Part shown: positions 1 through 7,640 of the stretch, in pieces | How the letters are laid out: every line of letters starts with the position of its first letter | How positions within the stretch are numbered: the stretch's first letter is position 1 | NCBI GenBank assembly: GCA_021788565.1 | Contig: JAJYKO010000026.1 | Location: 1-16,961 of the forward strand | From: Chloroflexota bacterium | GTDB taxonomy: Bacteria > Chloroflexota > UBA6077 | Reading direction: 5' to 3' | Length of the DNA: 16,961 nucleotides | Program-made: the position numbers and the translations under genes | Notes under the pieces: model-generated | Told to the model about the DNA's origin: nothing | The model's input: the letters and a program-made list of their open reading frames with translations, nothing else | The model's database searches: none

Positions 1-907
1 TGTACTTGGTGCAGTTCACGGGGCACCCGAAGCAGGCCCTGTTCGCCTTGACCACCTTATCTTTCATCGTCTCGCCGCTGATCCCGTCCACTCGCTGGAA
101 GACCTCGGTCTGCCAGTTGCGCGTGGGAAGGATCCCCATGGCGTTCAGCGCGCCCCCGTTCCGAGCCGTACCATACTCCAGGAGGCCCTTGCAGCCGGGA
201 TTCGTCGCCATGATGTCGTTGAGCTTCATGGAGGTGTTGTAGACCCGCAGCATGTTCGGAACGCTGACGCCCTTGGTTCCCCTCACGGCGATCGCCTTCA
301 GCTTCTTCGCCCCCATCACCGCGCCCATCCCACCTCGGCCGGCGGCTCTGATGCCTATCAAGATCATCGCGTACGGGGTTCCAGCCTCTCCAGCCTCGCC
401 GATAGTGGCGATCTGGACCTCCTCCTCGCCCAGCTCATCTCGAATGATTTCCTCGGCCGTCAGGGTGCTTTTCCCCCAGAGCTGCCCCGCGTCCCGCACT
501 TCTACCCGGCCGTCGTCGATCCAGAGGTAGACTGGACTCGCGGATTCCCCCTCCACGATCAGCCCATCGTAGCCCGCAAACTTCAGCTCAGGTGGGAAGT
601 ACCCGCCGTAGATGCTGTGGAAGAAGGAGCCGGTGAGTGGGGACTTGGTGCAGACCGATCCGCGGGAGCCGGTCGGGATCATCGTTCCACAGAGGGGGCC
701 GGTCATGAACATGAGCTTGTTCCCCGGCCCCATGGGATCGGTCTTCGCCGGGATTTCGTCGTAGAGCTGGCGAGCCGCGTACCCCACACCGCCGACGAAA
801 TCCCTGGCCCAGTCCTCACGAAGGGGCTCGGTGGATACCGCCCTCTTCGTTAAGTCCACCCTCAGTATCTGGCCGGCGTAGCCGCCGTACGGGAAGCCTA
901 TAGACAC
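1..907 (-). CDS. aor: Aldehyde:ferredoxin oxidoreductase (AOR family), N-terminal part, cut by window edge
   Basis: AOR-family enzymes oxidise aldehydes to carboxylic acids at a tungsten bis-pterin centre and pass electrons to ferredoxin. The 302 visible residues match the family's N-terminal half. They open with YGGYAGQILRVDLT, continue through a glycine-rich pterin-binding stretch (GSRGSVCTKSPLTGSFF, then RAAGRGGMGAVMG), and end with CFGCPVNC. That last motif supplies three of the four [4Fe-4S] ligands (C292, C295, C299; CxxCxxxC). The rest of a protein usually near 600 residues lies beyond base 1. I place the start at a GTG (905-907), because GGAGGAGG sits eight bases upstream, inside the end of the MoaD-like gene. 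The two genes overlap by 10 bp, so translation is probably coupled. The preceding ferredoxin is the likely electron acceptor. The aldehyde substrate cannot be read from the sequence. The family call is firm. Confidence 0.93.
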   Translation of the reverse strand, partial: MSIGFPYGGYAGQILRVDLTKRAVSTEPLREDWARDFVGGVGYAARQLYDEIPAKTDPMGPGNKLMFMTGPLCGTMIPTGSRGSVCTKSPLTGSFFHSIYGGYFPPELKFAGYDGLIVEGESASPVYLWIDDGRVEVRDAGQLWGKSTLTAEEIIRDELGEEEVQIATIGEAGEAGTPYAMILIGIRAAGRGGMGAVMGAKKLKAIAVRGTKGVSVPNMLRVYNTSMKLNDIMATNPGCKGLLEYGTARNGGALNAMGILPTRNWQTEVFQRVDGISGETMKDKVVKANRACFGCPVNCTKY

Positions 908-1206
908 TGGCTACCTCCTCCGATCGGAAAGATGATGGCTATCTCGTCGCCGTTCTTTACGGATCTCGCCCCGTCCAGCGTAGAGTTGATCAGTTCGTCG
1001 ATGTGCCTGATTGGGAAGGGGGTGATCTCGCCGGTGTGCGGGTCGCAGATTATCTTCTTCAGCGGGGCGCCATACTGCTGGAGCAGGGCATCTAGGACCC
1101 CTTTCACGGTCGCTGGATGATCCACCTCGACCTCAACCGCGCCCGCGCCGAATACGTCCCGAACCACAGTGAAGCCTCTGACTTTGACCCTCGCCATAGC
1201 TACCAT
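898..1206 (-). CDS. MoaD/ThiS-like beta-grasp sulfur carrier protein of the AOR operon
   Basis: MoaD-type proteins carry sulfur as a C-terminal thiocarboxylate for molybdopterin synthesis; copies in AOR operons are thought to serve the tungsten cofactor. The sequence has the beta-grasp layout, with a VKVRGF first strand, the helix TVKGVLDALLQQYG, and a final strand EIAIIFPIGGG. Unusually, four residues (SQCL) follow the glycines, whereas classical members end in GG. The codons for GGG also form the Shine-Dalgarno sequence of the AOR gene. The first ATG touches the ferredoxin stop codon directly (TAG then ATG). A second in-frame ATG at 1195-1197, giving MARVKVRGF, fits family starts better and is a good alternative (99 residues). 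Confidence 0.82.
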   Translation of the reverse strand: MVAMARVKVRGFTVVRDVFGAGAVEVEVDHPATVKGVLDALLQQYGAPLKKIICDPHTGEITPFPIRHIDELINSTLDGARSVKNGDEIAIIFPIGGGSQCL

Positions 1207-1521
1207 CTACCTGCTCACCGACTCGAGCCACGCGTGAGCGATTCCCTCCGCCTCGGAAAGCTGTGGCCTCACCGGAGCGCCCTCCATCTCCTTCCAGAGG
1301 ATAGCGCCCGAGATGCAGAAGCGCACGCAGACCGGATCGCCGAAGCAGTAGTCGCAGGAGTCCAGCAGAATAGGAACAGGGATCTCTGGCATATCTACCA
1401 GAGCGACCTTGATCCTCGAGTCCTTCGGATTGAACTGCCCCGTCTTCACGGCGGAGCAGCCGAGCTCACACAGCTTGCAGCCGGTGCAGAGCTCCGTGCG
1501 AACCTCTATATGTTTCTCCAC
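1207..1521 (-). CDS. Two-cluster [4Fe-4S] ferredoxin-like electron-transfer protein
   Basis: This small soluble protein (104 residues) has a CTGCKLCELGC motif near residue 11 and a second set, CDYCFGDPVCVRFC, near residue 52. That is eight cysteines in the spacing expected for two [4Fe-4S] clusters, with the second set slightly irregular. It resembles the 4Fe-4S subunits encoded beside AOR enzymes and probably carries electrons from that enzyme. The start is a GTG at 1519-1521 preceded by GAGGAGGGAC. The reading frame stays open upstream to 1572, but that longer form has no comparable ribosome binding site and would add a non-conserved leader. It is the first gene of the operon; the MoaD-like gene follows without a gap. 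The family call is solid; the partner is inferred from position. Confidence 0.88.
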   Translation of the reverse strand: MEKHIEVRTELCTGCKLCELGCSAVKTGQFNPKDSRIKVALVDMPEIPVPILLDSCDYCFGDPVCVRFCISGAILWKEMEGAPVRPQLSEAEGIAHAWLESVSR

Positions 1522-1750
1522 TGTCCCTCCTCTTCGCTTCGGACAAACAGGATTGGCGACGCACACGGCCACGCTGGACGCGAATTTGCCAGGGAAAAGA
1601 TAACGCTGGGGCCGAAAGTGCTAAAGTGCCTGCTAAAGCGTCTGTGATGGTACTACTACCCGCGCGCTAGAACAATAGTAAGGAAGGCGGAGGAGCAAGG
1701 CGATGAGCAGTGGACCTGGAGGCCCCGCACGACGCTCGAGAGTCAGAGGG
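1522..1750. other. Intergenic region between the divergent AOR operon and aminopeptidase gene
   Basis: No credible gene lies here. The region must hold promoters for both directions, but I see no convincing -35/-10 pair. A weak repeat built on TGCTAAAG occurs twice near 1618-1638. The heptamer array listed separately begins at 1751. Confidence 0.5.
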
Positions 1751-1794
1751 AGGACTGAGGACTGAGGACTGAGGACTGAGGACTGAGGACTGAG
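1751..1794 (+). repeat. Six perfect tandem heptamers, AGGACTG
   Basis: The unit AGGACTG is repeated six times without a mismatch from 1751 to 1792, and a seventh partial copy (AG) follows. In another phase the unit reads CTGAGGA. The array ends about 33 bases before the ATG of the aminopeptidase gene and is outside any gene. A degenerate array with the same period, the same copy number and the same CTGA core lies at 15621-15662. Confidence 0.95.
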
Positions 1795-1825
1795 ACATGC
1801 TATGGTATCGAGGGGGGATTTTGCT

Positions 1826-2935
1826 ATGCACGACCCACGTGTTGACCGGCTGGCGGACGTTCTGGTCCGGTATTCATTGAAGCTGAAGCCCGGGGACAAG
1901 CTTCTTCTGGTGGGGATGCCGCTGGCCGAGCCGCTGCTGGAGGCCTGCTACCGATCAGCTTTACAGGCAGGGGCACTGGTGGATGTGAGGGTGCTGCTGC
2001 CCTCCCTGGACGAGATCTTCTTCCAGGCGGCGAACGAGGAGCAGCTCGGCGCCATCACGCCCATGGCCGACCTGCAGGTCGAAGCCTACGACGCCCGGAT
2101 CGTCATTCCGGCCGACCCCAACACCCGGGCGCTCTCAGGCGTGGACCCGAAGCGCCAGGCGACCTACGCAGCGGCCAGGCAGCGGCTTCTGCACCGGATG
2201 CTGGAGCGCACGGCGTCCGGCGAGTACCGGTGGGTCAGCTTCTTCTATCCCACTTACGGCTACGCCCAGGACGCGGGCATGTCCCTGGCCAGCTACAGCG
2301 ACTTCGCCTTCGACTCCTGCTTTCTGGACGATCCCGATCCAATCGCGCGCTGGCAGGAGCTGGACCGGGAGCAGGAACGGCTGATAGCGTGGCTGAGGGA
2401 TAAGCAAGAGATCCGCCTGGTGGGTCCAGACACCGACCTCACCTTCTCCGTGGCCGGGCGGCGCTGGATCAACTGCAGCGGGCAGATGAACATGCCCGAC
2501 GGGGAGATCTTCACCGGCCCCGTGGAGGACTCGGTTAACGGCCACGTCCGCTTCACCTATCCGGCAGCCGCCCACGGCCGGCTGGTGGAGGACGTGAGGC
2601 TCCGCTTCGAGGCGGGCAGGGTGGTGGAGGCCCGCGCGGCGCAGAACGAGGAGTTCCTGATCGAGATGCTGGACGCGGACGAGGGGGCGCGGCGCCTGGG
2701 CGAGTTCGCCTTCGGGAACAACCCGAGGATCACGCGGTTCACGAGGGAGGTCGCCTACGACGAGAAGATCGGCGGCACCGTCCACATGGCGGTGGGGGCG
2801 AGCATCCCCGAGAGCGGCGGGGTCAACCAGTCCGGGGTGCACTGGGATATGGTGTGCGATCTGCGCTCCGGTGGCGCCGTCTACGCCGACGGGGAACTCT
2901 TCATGAAGGACGGCCGGTTCGTGGTGGGGAGGTAG
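1826..2935 (+). CDS. M29-family metallo-aminopeptidase (aminopeptidase T/AmpS type)
   Basis: M29 enzymes are cytosolic two-metal aminopeptidases that remove N-terminal residues from peptides. This 369-residue protein shows the family's ligand motifs: NMPDGEIFTGP (E227), GEFAFGNNP (E293), GGTVHMAVG (H320) and GVHWDMVCD (H339, D341). The 66-residue gap from E227 to E293 agrees with what I recall for thermophile AmpT. The stretch from H320 to H339 seems shorter than usual, which also makes the protein shorter than the roughly 400-residue norm. The start is the ATG at 1826, eight bases after a GAGGGGGG ribosome binding site. An earlier in-frame ATG at 1802 has no such site. The gene is alone on its strand. 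The family is secure; peptide preference is unknown. Confidence 0.93.
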   Translation: MHDPRVDRLADVLVRYSLKLKPGDKLLLVGMPLAEPLLEACYRSALQAGALVDVRVLLPSLDEIFFQAANEEQLGAITPMADLQVEAYDARIVIPADPNTRALSGVDPKRQATYAAARQRLLHRMLERTASGEYRWVSFFYPTYGYAQDAGMSLASYSDFAFDSCFLDDPDPIARWQELDREQERLIAWLRDKQEIRLVGPDTDLTFSVAGRRWINCSGQMNMPDGEIFTGPVEDSVNGHVRFTYPAAAHGRLVEDVRLRFEAGRVVEARAAQNEEFLIEMLDADEGARRLGEFAFGNNPRITRFTREVAYDEKIGGTVHMAVGASIPESGGVNQSGVHWDMVCDLRSGGAVYADGELFMKDGRFVVGR

Positions 2936-2995
2936 GGGCGCTCGTGGTAGAACCGCGAAGGGCGGGAGGGCGGAGACAGTGCTGAGAGAGCGCTG

Positions 2996-3502
2996 CTACG
3001 TAGCCAGAGACCTGATCTTCGCGACTGGGAGATAGAGGTGATACTTTTCCCCCGCGAAAGGACGAAACTCGAATGCCTCGTAGAAGGCGCGAGCCCGATC
3101 GCCCTTTGCATCCACAGTCACCGCTAGCAGACCCATCCTTTCGCTAGTGGCGAGGCAACGCTGGAGTGCGTCCAGTAAGAGAAAGCCACCAAGCCTCTGG
3201 CCCTGATAGCGCAGATCCACTGCCAACCGGCCGATTATGGCCGCCGGTAGCTCTTCATACCGAGGCAGCCTGGACCTCATGTTCTCCGGCAATCTGTCGG
3301 ACCTGATAGATGCGGTCGAGAGGGTGTAGTACCCGGCGACTCTCTCTGCCTCCCTGTCCATTAGCAGGTAGACGACAGCCACTCCTCTCCGTTGGTCCTG
3401 GCTCGCCTGGCGCATCAGGTATCGATCCAGGGCATCGACTCCACAGGAGAAATCCCGCTTCGTCTGACTGCCCAGAATCTCCACCCGGTATCTATTGTCC
3501 AC
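2996..3502 (-). CDS. GNAT acetyltransferase toxin (TacT-like) of a DUF1778/GNAT pair
   Basis: GNAT toxins paired with DUF1778 antitoxins acetylate the amino acid on charged tRNA and so block translation. This 168-residue protein has the expected landmarks: FSCGVDALDRYL near residue 18, the core strand GYYTLS near 57, the acetyl-CoA pyrophosphate loop in RYQGQRLGG (98-106), and a late tyrosine in RAFYEAFEF (Y131) at the place of the catalytic tyrosine. The start is a GTG (3500-3502), seven bases after GGAAG. It overlaps the last 11 bases of the antitoxin gene, so toxin translation is probably coupled to antitoxin translation. All key residues seem present, so the toxin is likely active. It converges on the aminopeptidase gene. 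Confidence 0.92.
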   Translation of the reverse strand: MDNRYRVEILGSQTKRDFSCGVDALDRYLMRQASQDQRRGVAVVYLLMDREAERVAGYYTLSTASIRSDRLPENMRSRLPRYEELPAAIIGRLAVDLRYQGQRLGGFLLLDALQRCLATSERMGLLAVTVDAKGDRARAFYEAFEFRPFAGEKYHLYLPVAKIRSLAT

Positions 3503-3791
3503 TCACCATCTTCCGGTGCATCTCCGAGTATCGCTTCAGCCGCTCGCCAGGCTCGCCTGGGTTCAGAAGGTCATCCACGAAGGCTCTCATGCCCTCCTCT
3601 GACAGGGTGATCGTCCGGTGCCGGCGGAGAATCTCCTCAGCCGCCGCGTCCAGCGCCCGCAACGCGAAAGCACTGAAACTAGTTTCCTCGAGGGCGGCGG
3701 CCTGCTGATACCGGCGCAGCCGCTCCTCACTCATGCGCAAGTCTGCCCGTCTCAATCTTCCCGATTTCGAGGATCGCTCTGCCACGCTCAT
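3492..3791 (-). CDS. DUF1778 ribbon-helix-helix antitoxin
   Basis: This 99-residue protein is the antitoxin partner of the GNAT toxin. The N-terminal part (residues about 10-55: LRRADLRMSEERLRRYQQAA, then SFSAFALRALDAAAEEIL) forms the DNA-binding ribbon-helix-helix. The tail (TITLSEEGMRAFVDDLLNPG onward) is the typical toxin-neutralising segment. The reading frame stays open upstream to 4031, but that would cross the promoter and operator at 3832-3860. I therefore choose the ATG at 3789-3791, eight bases after AGAGG. An in-frame ATG at 3812 is possible but has a weaker ribosome binding site. The gene is likely repressed by its own product at the dyad listed next. Confidence 0.9.
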   Translation of the reverse strand: MSVAERSSKSGRLRRADLRMSEERLRRYQQAAALEETSFSAFALRALDAAAEEILRRHRTITLSEEGMRAFVDDLLNPGEPGERLKRYSEMHRKMVSGQ

Positions 3792-3831
3792 TATCTTGCC
3801 TCTGGTCCGCATGGTTTTCACCAACAAGCCA

Positions 3832-3860
3832 AGTATACAGCGAATCGCTGTAGTCGTCGA
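3832..3860 (-). promoter_or_regulatory. Promoter with dyad operator for the DUF1778/GNAT operon
   Basis: Read on the minus strand, TCGACG (3855-3860) and TATACT (3832-3837) are separated by 17 bases, a good sigma-70-type pair matching 4/6 and 5/6 of consensus. A perfect 17-base palindrome, TACAGCGAATCGCTGTA (3836-3852), fills the spacer and touches the -10 box. An 8-base palindrome CGTCGACG (3855-3862) covers the -35 box. Ribbon-helix-helix antitoxins normally bind such sites, so autorepression is the natural reading. The predicted transcript start lies about 35 bases before the antitoxin ATG. Confidence 0.75.
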
Positions 3861-3862
3861 CG

Positions 3863-4174
3863 TTAGCGAGATGCTTGCCCGAGCCTCTCGGCAGACGATT
3901 GACACACCTGACGCCGAAAGTCCAGAATCTCGCAAGTTCCAAGCAGGTACCTCGAACGCATGGCACTGCAGTAGAACGTGGCAGAGTTCCCGAACGCTGC
4001 ATTCCGGCACCGGGAGAGCCAATCGCTTCAATCATTCCATTCGCATGCGTGAAAGCAGAAAGCCGCGATTCCGGCGGATGATGGCCTGACGGTCCCTCAC
4101 CCGATTAGAAAGCCGGATGCCTTTGCTCCTGACGCGGGAAGAACTGAGCATTCCGAGGAAGAGGTGTAATCAGT
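3863..4174. other. Intergenic region between the divergent antitoxin and helicase genes
   Basis: Frames here stay open by chance on both strands, but none gives a recognisable protein or a good ribosome binding site. I see no clear promoter for the helicase. Its ribosome binding site (GAGGAAGAGGTG) is at about 4155-4166. Confidence 0.5.
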
Positions 4175-7100
4175 TTGTCCGGGTTGCAGCCAGGCATCTA
4201 CGAAGCAGTCCTGACGCAGTTGCTTGCGAAGCAACTCCCACCCGACGAGCGGCTGTATCGCTTGGCCCGCATACCGCCTGTTGATAGTCCCGCATTGCTC
4301 GCGCGCTACATCGCCGACCTCGTCGAGGTGGTTTTGCGGGGCCCTTCGTTCGAAGGCAATACAGAGCGCCAGGTAGAATACTGCAACCAGCTAATCGAAC
4401 AGATCGCCGAGGATTCGACTGGCGGAGTCGCGCTCGACGACTTGATCGATCAGAGCGGCCGGCAATTGCTGGAGGTCCACCGGGGGCCAAAGACTCCACT
4501 GGCCGCCATCGAGCCCCTGCCTCGCCCCACGATCCCACTATCCCAAAACGCGTTGCTCGTGTCCTCGAAACAGGAGCCATCCCTCGCGCGAGAGCTGAAG
4601 CACGAACTGGCTTCGGCGGATCGAGTTGACCTGTTGTGCGCTTTCATCAAGTGGAGCGGGATCAGGGTGCTCGTCGACGGGATCAAGAGCGCTCACATGC
4701 GCGGAGTTCCACTCCGGATTATCACCACAACCTACACAGGAGCGACTCAAGCACGCGCCTTGGACGTCCTGGCCTCACTGGGTGCTGACATTCGCATAAG
4801 TTATGAGACGCAGTCGACCCGTCTACATGCCAAAGCGTGGCTGTTTGATCGCAAGAGCGGGTTTTCAACTGCCTACATCGGCTCCTCCAATCTCAGCCAT
4901 TCGGCCCTGCACGACGGCCTGGAGTGGAACGTCCGGCTCACGCAACCGGCTTCGGCCGCCCTGCTCCAACGCTTCCGAGCTGCCTTCGACACCTATTGGG
5001 CCGATTCCGGTTTCGAACCCTATGACCGTGACCGATTCGACAGGGAACTCAAGAGAGCGCTCCCGTCCGGCGAAACGATCATCGCCCCGTTCGATATTCA
5101 GCCTTACCCATTCCAGCGCGAGATGCTCTACCAGCTGGAGGTTGAACGACTGAGGCATAGCCGTTGGCGCAACCTCATTGTGGCTGCGACGGGTACAGGG
5201 AAGACAGTGGTCTCGGCATTCGACTACAAACGTGTACGGGAGACCTGGGGAGAGGCCTCGCTGCTGTTTGTAGCCCATCGACAGGAGATACTCCGACAGA
5301 GTCTCGATACGTTCCGTAACGTGCTCCGTGACGGCAGCTTCGGCGAACTAATGGTTGCCGGAGAGAAACCCAAGGAAGGGCGCCACGTGTTCGCCTCAAT
5401 ACAATCTCTCCAGGCCCTTGGGCGGACTCGATTGGGCGAACTATCGCCAGATGCCTATGACGTGGTTATCGTCGATGAGTTCCATCATGCTGCGGCTCCC
5501 ACCTACCAGAGACTGTTGGAGCATCTGCGCCCTAAATTACTTGTTGGCATGACAGCCACTCCTGAGCGCAGCGACGGTTTGGATATCAAGAAGTGGTTCG
5601 GTGGGCATACTGCGGTTGAACTACGGCTGTGGGATGCGCTTGAGCAGGGTCTTCTCTGCCCGTTCCAATACTTCGGTGTTGCGGATGGTGTGGATCTCTC
5701 GCGGCTGACCTGGAGCCGCGGCGGGTACGAAACGGGTCAACTCGAGAAGGTCTACACGGGCAACGATGCTCGCGTCGCCAAGGTATTGAAGACCATGTAC
5801 GACGTCATCGAGGATCCGAATGCCATGCGAGCGCTGGGTTTCTGTGTCAGCGTTAAGCATGCTGAATATATGGCCGAACGCTTCCGTCGGGCAGGGATTC
5901 CGGCCGCCGCACTCTCGGCGAACTCAGCCCAGTCGGAACGCGTGGACGCGCTAGCGAAGCTGCGTGACCGCACGGTCAATGTGATCTTTGCCGTGGACCT
6001 CTTCAACGAGGGGCTGGACATACCCGACATCGATACCCTGTTCTTCCTTCGTCCTACCGAGAGCCCCGTTATCTTCCTACAGCAGCTCGGCCGAGGGCTG
6101 CGGCGGACCGAGGGCAAGGCCAGCGTAACCGCACTGGACTTCATCGGGCAGCAACACCGCCGTTTCAGGTTTGAAGAGCGATTCAAAGCCATCCTTGGCG
6201 GTGACCGTGGGCATGTACTCCGTCAGGTCGAGGACGACTTCCCCTTCCTGCCAGCCGGTTGCTCTATTAGCCTCGACCGACAGTCTCAAAAGTCGATTCT
6301 GGAGAACATTCGTGGCGCGCTGGGGCTTCGAGGTTCCCGTCTCAGCGGGCGTTTGAAGGAACTCGGCGATGTGAAGCTCTGCGATTTTCTCGAAAGTAGC
6401 GGCTTTTCGCTGGAGGACATCTATTCGGGAACCCATCCTGGCTGGACCGTGATTCGCCGGCAGGCCGGTTTCGTCGGCGATGCAGGCCCCGATGAGGCAA
6501 TGCTGAGCAAAGCTCTCGGGCGAATGCTGCACATCGACGACCCAAACCGTGTGAGCACCTACACCCATTGGTTGGCGCAGCCGACTCCCCCCAACGTCTC
6601 GAGCTTCGACCTTCGAGAGCTGCGGCTAGCCAACATGCTGCACTTCGACCTGTGGTCATCAAGCCCGGGATCGGTATCCCTTCAGGCATCATTCGACCGT
6701 CTCTGGACAAACCCCAACATTGTGAGCGAGCTACGAGAGTTACTCGAGGTACTTGACTCACGTGCTGCCCGTCTGGCACAAGATGCTGGCTTAGAACCTG
6801 AGGTACCTCTACACCTTCACGCTCGCTACTCACGCGATGAACTGCTGGCAGCACTCGGCGAAACGACAGCTGAACGGCCTACTACCTGGCGCGAGGGCGT
6901 GAGATGGATAGACCGCTACCAGATGGACATCTTCGTGGTGACCTTGAACAAATCAGAACGGCGCTTTTCTCCAACGACGCGATATCGCGACTATCCGATA
7001 TCCCCGACTCTGTTCCACTGGGAATCGCAATCGACGACGAGAGCTTCGTCTCCTACAGGGCTGCGGTACATTCAACACCAAACTAAGGGAACTCGCGTGC

Positions 7101-7273
7101 TGCTGTTCGTCCGCGAGAGCAGTGAAGGCGAGAGCCTGGGTGCCTCTCCATTCTTGTTCCTCGGCCCAGCTTCCTACGTCAGCCACCAGGGCGAACGCCC
7201 CATGGCCATTGTGTGGCACCTCCAACATGAGATGCCACTCGATTTCTTCCAGGCTGCCAGGGTCGCGCTGTAG
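4175..7273 (+). CDS. PLD-nuclease / superfamily 2 helicase / DUF3427 fusion protein
   Basis: This 1032-residue protein joins three parts. Residues about 130-285 form an HKD (phospholipase D-like) nuclease domain with H218, K220 and D225 in LHAKAWLFD and the following GSSNLS. Residues about 305-680 form a superfamily 2 helicase: Walker A AATGTGKT (K343), a DEAH-box variant DEFH (434-437), GMTATP (458-463) and QQLGRGLRR (636-644). The remainder matches DUF3427, with FHWESQ, LFVRE and a late PMAIVWHL. The start is a TTG eight bases after GAGGTG; no ATG nearby fits better. All catalytic motifs seem intact. Relatives are annotated only as helicases. A role in DNA cleavage or unwinding during phage defence or repair is inference from domains and from the neighbouring TA genes. 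Confidence 0.92.
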   Translation: MSGLQPGIYEAVLTQLLAKQLPPDERLYRLARIPPVDSPALLARYIADLVEVVLRGPSFEGNTERQVEYCNQLIEQIAEDSTGGVALDDLIDQSGRQLLEVHRGPKTPLAAIEPLPRPTIPLSQNALLVSSKQEPSLARELKHELASADRVDLLCAFIKWSGIRVLVDGIKSAHMRGVPLRIITTTYTGATQARALDVLASLGADIRISYETQSTRLHAKAWLFDRKSGFSTAYIGSSNLSHSALHDGLEWNVRLTQPASAALLQRFRAAFDTYWADSGFEPYDRDRFDRELKRALPSGETIIAPFDIQPYPFQREMLYQLEVERLRHSRWRNLIVAATGTGKTVVSAFDYKRVRETWGEASLLFVAHRQEILRQSLDTFRNVLRDGSFGELMVAGEKPKEGRHVFASIQSLQALGRTRLGELSPDAYDVVIVDEFHHAAAPTYQRLLEHLRPKLLVGMTATPERSDGLDIKKWFGGHTAVELRLWDALEQGLLCPFQYFGVADGVDLSRLTWSRGGYETGQLEKVYTGNDARVAKVLKTMYDVIEDPNAMRALGFCVSVKHAEYMAERFRRAGIPAAALSANSAQSERVDALAKLRDRTVNVIFAVDLFNEGLDIPDIDTLFFLRPTESPVIFLQQLGRGLRRTEGKASVTALDFIGQQHRRFRFEERFKAILGGDRGHVLRQVEDDFPFLPAGCSISLDRQSQKSILENIRGALGLRGSRLSGRLKELGDVKLCDFLESSGFSLEDIYSGTHPGWTVIRRQAGFVGDAGPDEAMLSKALGRMLHIDDPNRVSTYTHWLAQPTPPNVSSFDLRELRLANMLHFDLWSSSPGSVSLQASFDRLWTNPNIVSELRELLEVLDSRAARLAQDAGLEPEVPLHLHARYSRDELLAALGETTAERPTTWREGVRWIDRYQMDIFVVTLNKSERRFSPTTRYRDYPISPTLFHWESQSTTRASSPTGLRYIQHQTKGTRVLLFVRESSEGESLGASPFLFLGPASYVSHQGERPMAIVWHLQHEMPLDFFQAARVAL

Positions 7274-7466
7274 GCTAGTAGCCGCGCTCGCAGGTACAAG
7301 TGCGACTAAACGCGGTAACGGAATCCTGGAATCTCGATAACGCGTTTCTGAAGAAGCGAGGCGAACGGTGAACGACACGAAAGGCAGCCGCGGGAGCTAC
7401 CCACGACGTGATCGACGTCTGGCGCTTAGGGATACCAGAGACGGAGCCGCGACGCCGAACGAAGCG

Positions 7467-7601
7467 CTACGGCACCACCTGAAAGTGCCGGCGGCCGCGA
7501 AGGCGGTAGTCGTGGAAGTCGTCGCGGTCTAGGGTGAAGACCGGGTGCAGGTCTCGCGTCTCGGCGAGGGCCAGCAAGGAGGCATCGGCCTGGTCCGGGA
7601 T
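7467..7601 (-). pseudogene. Remnant of a PIN-domain (VapC-like) toxin, C-terminal 44 codons
   Basis: PIN toxins are Mg-dependent RNases. On the minus strand 44 codons and a TAG stop give an undamaged PIN C-terminus: DQADASLLALAE carries one catalytic acid, FTLDRDDFHDYRLRG carries the next, and it ends FQVVP. Upstream of codon 1 the similarity stops at once, near a small hairpin at 7612-7633. The N-terminal two thirds, including the first catalytic aspartate, and any VapB-type antitoxin are missing. The piece lacks a start codon in a plausible place and cannot be a working toxin. Identification rests on the motif pattern, which is quite specific. Confidence 0.8.
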
Positions 7602-7611
7602 TGTCGCTATT

Positions 7612-7640
7612 GCACCCCCTATGTTCGGGGTGCGTCTTTT
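7612..7640 (+). terminator. Hairpin with T-rich tail, possible terminator
   Basis: GCACCCC (7612-7618) and GGGGTGC (7627-7633) form a seven-pair stem with an eight-base loop, followed by GTCTTTT. It could end transcripts from the helicase gene, but it is about 340 bases downstream of that stop codon. Confidence 0.4.

Noticed and set aside
1751..1792. Possible CRISPR array
   Set aside because: Units are seven bases with no spacers, so this is a simple tandem repeat.
2135..2842. Long minus-strand open frame opposite the aminopeptidase
   Set aside because: It is the complement of a gene with clear conserved motifs and its translation is proline/arginine-biased with no domain.
3727..4035. Open frames on both strands upstream of the DUF1778 antitoxin
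   Set aside because: They cross the promoter and dyad at 3832-3860, have no recognisable domain, and lack good ribosome binding sites.
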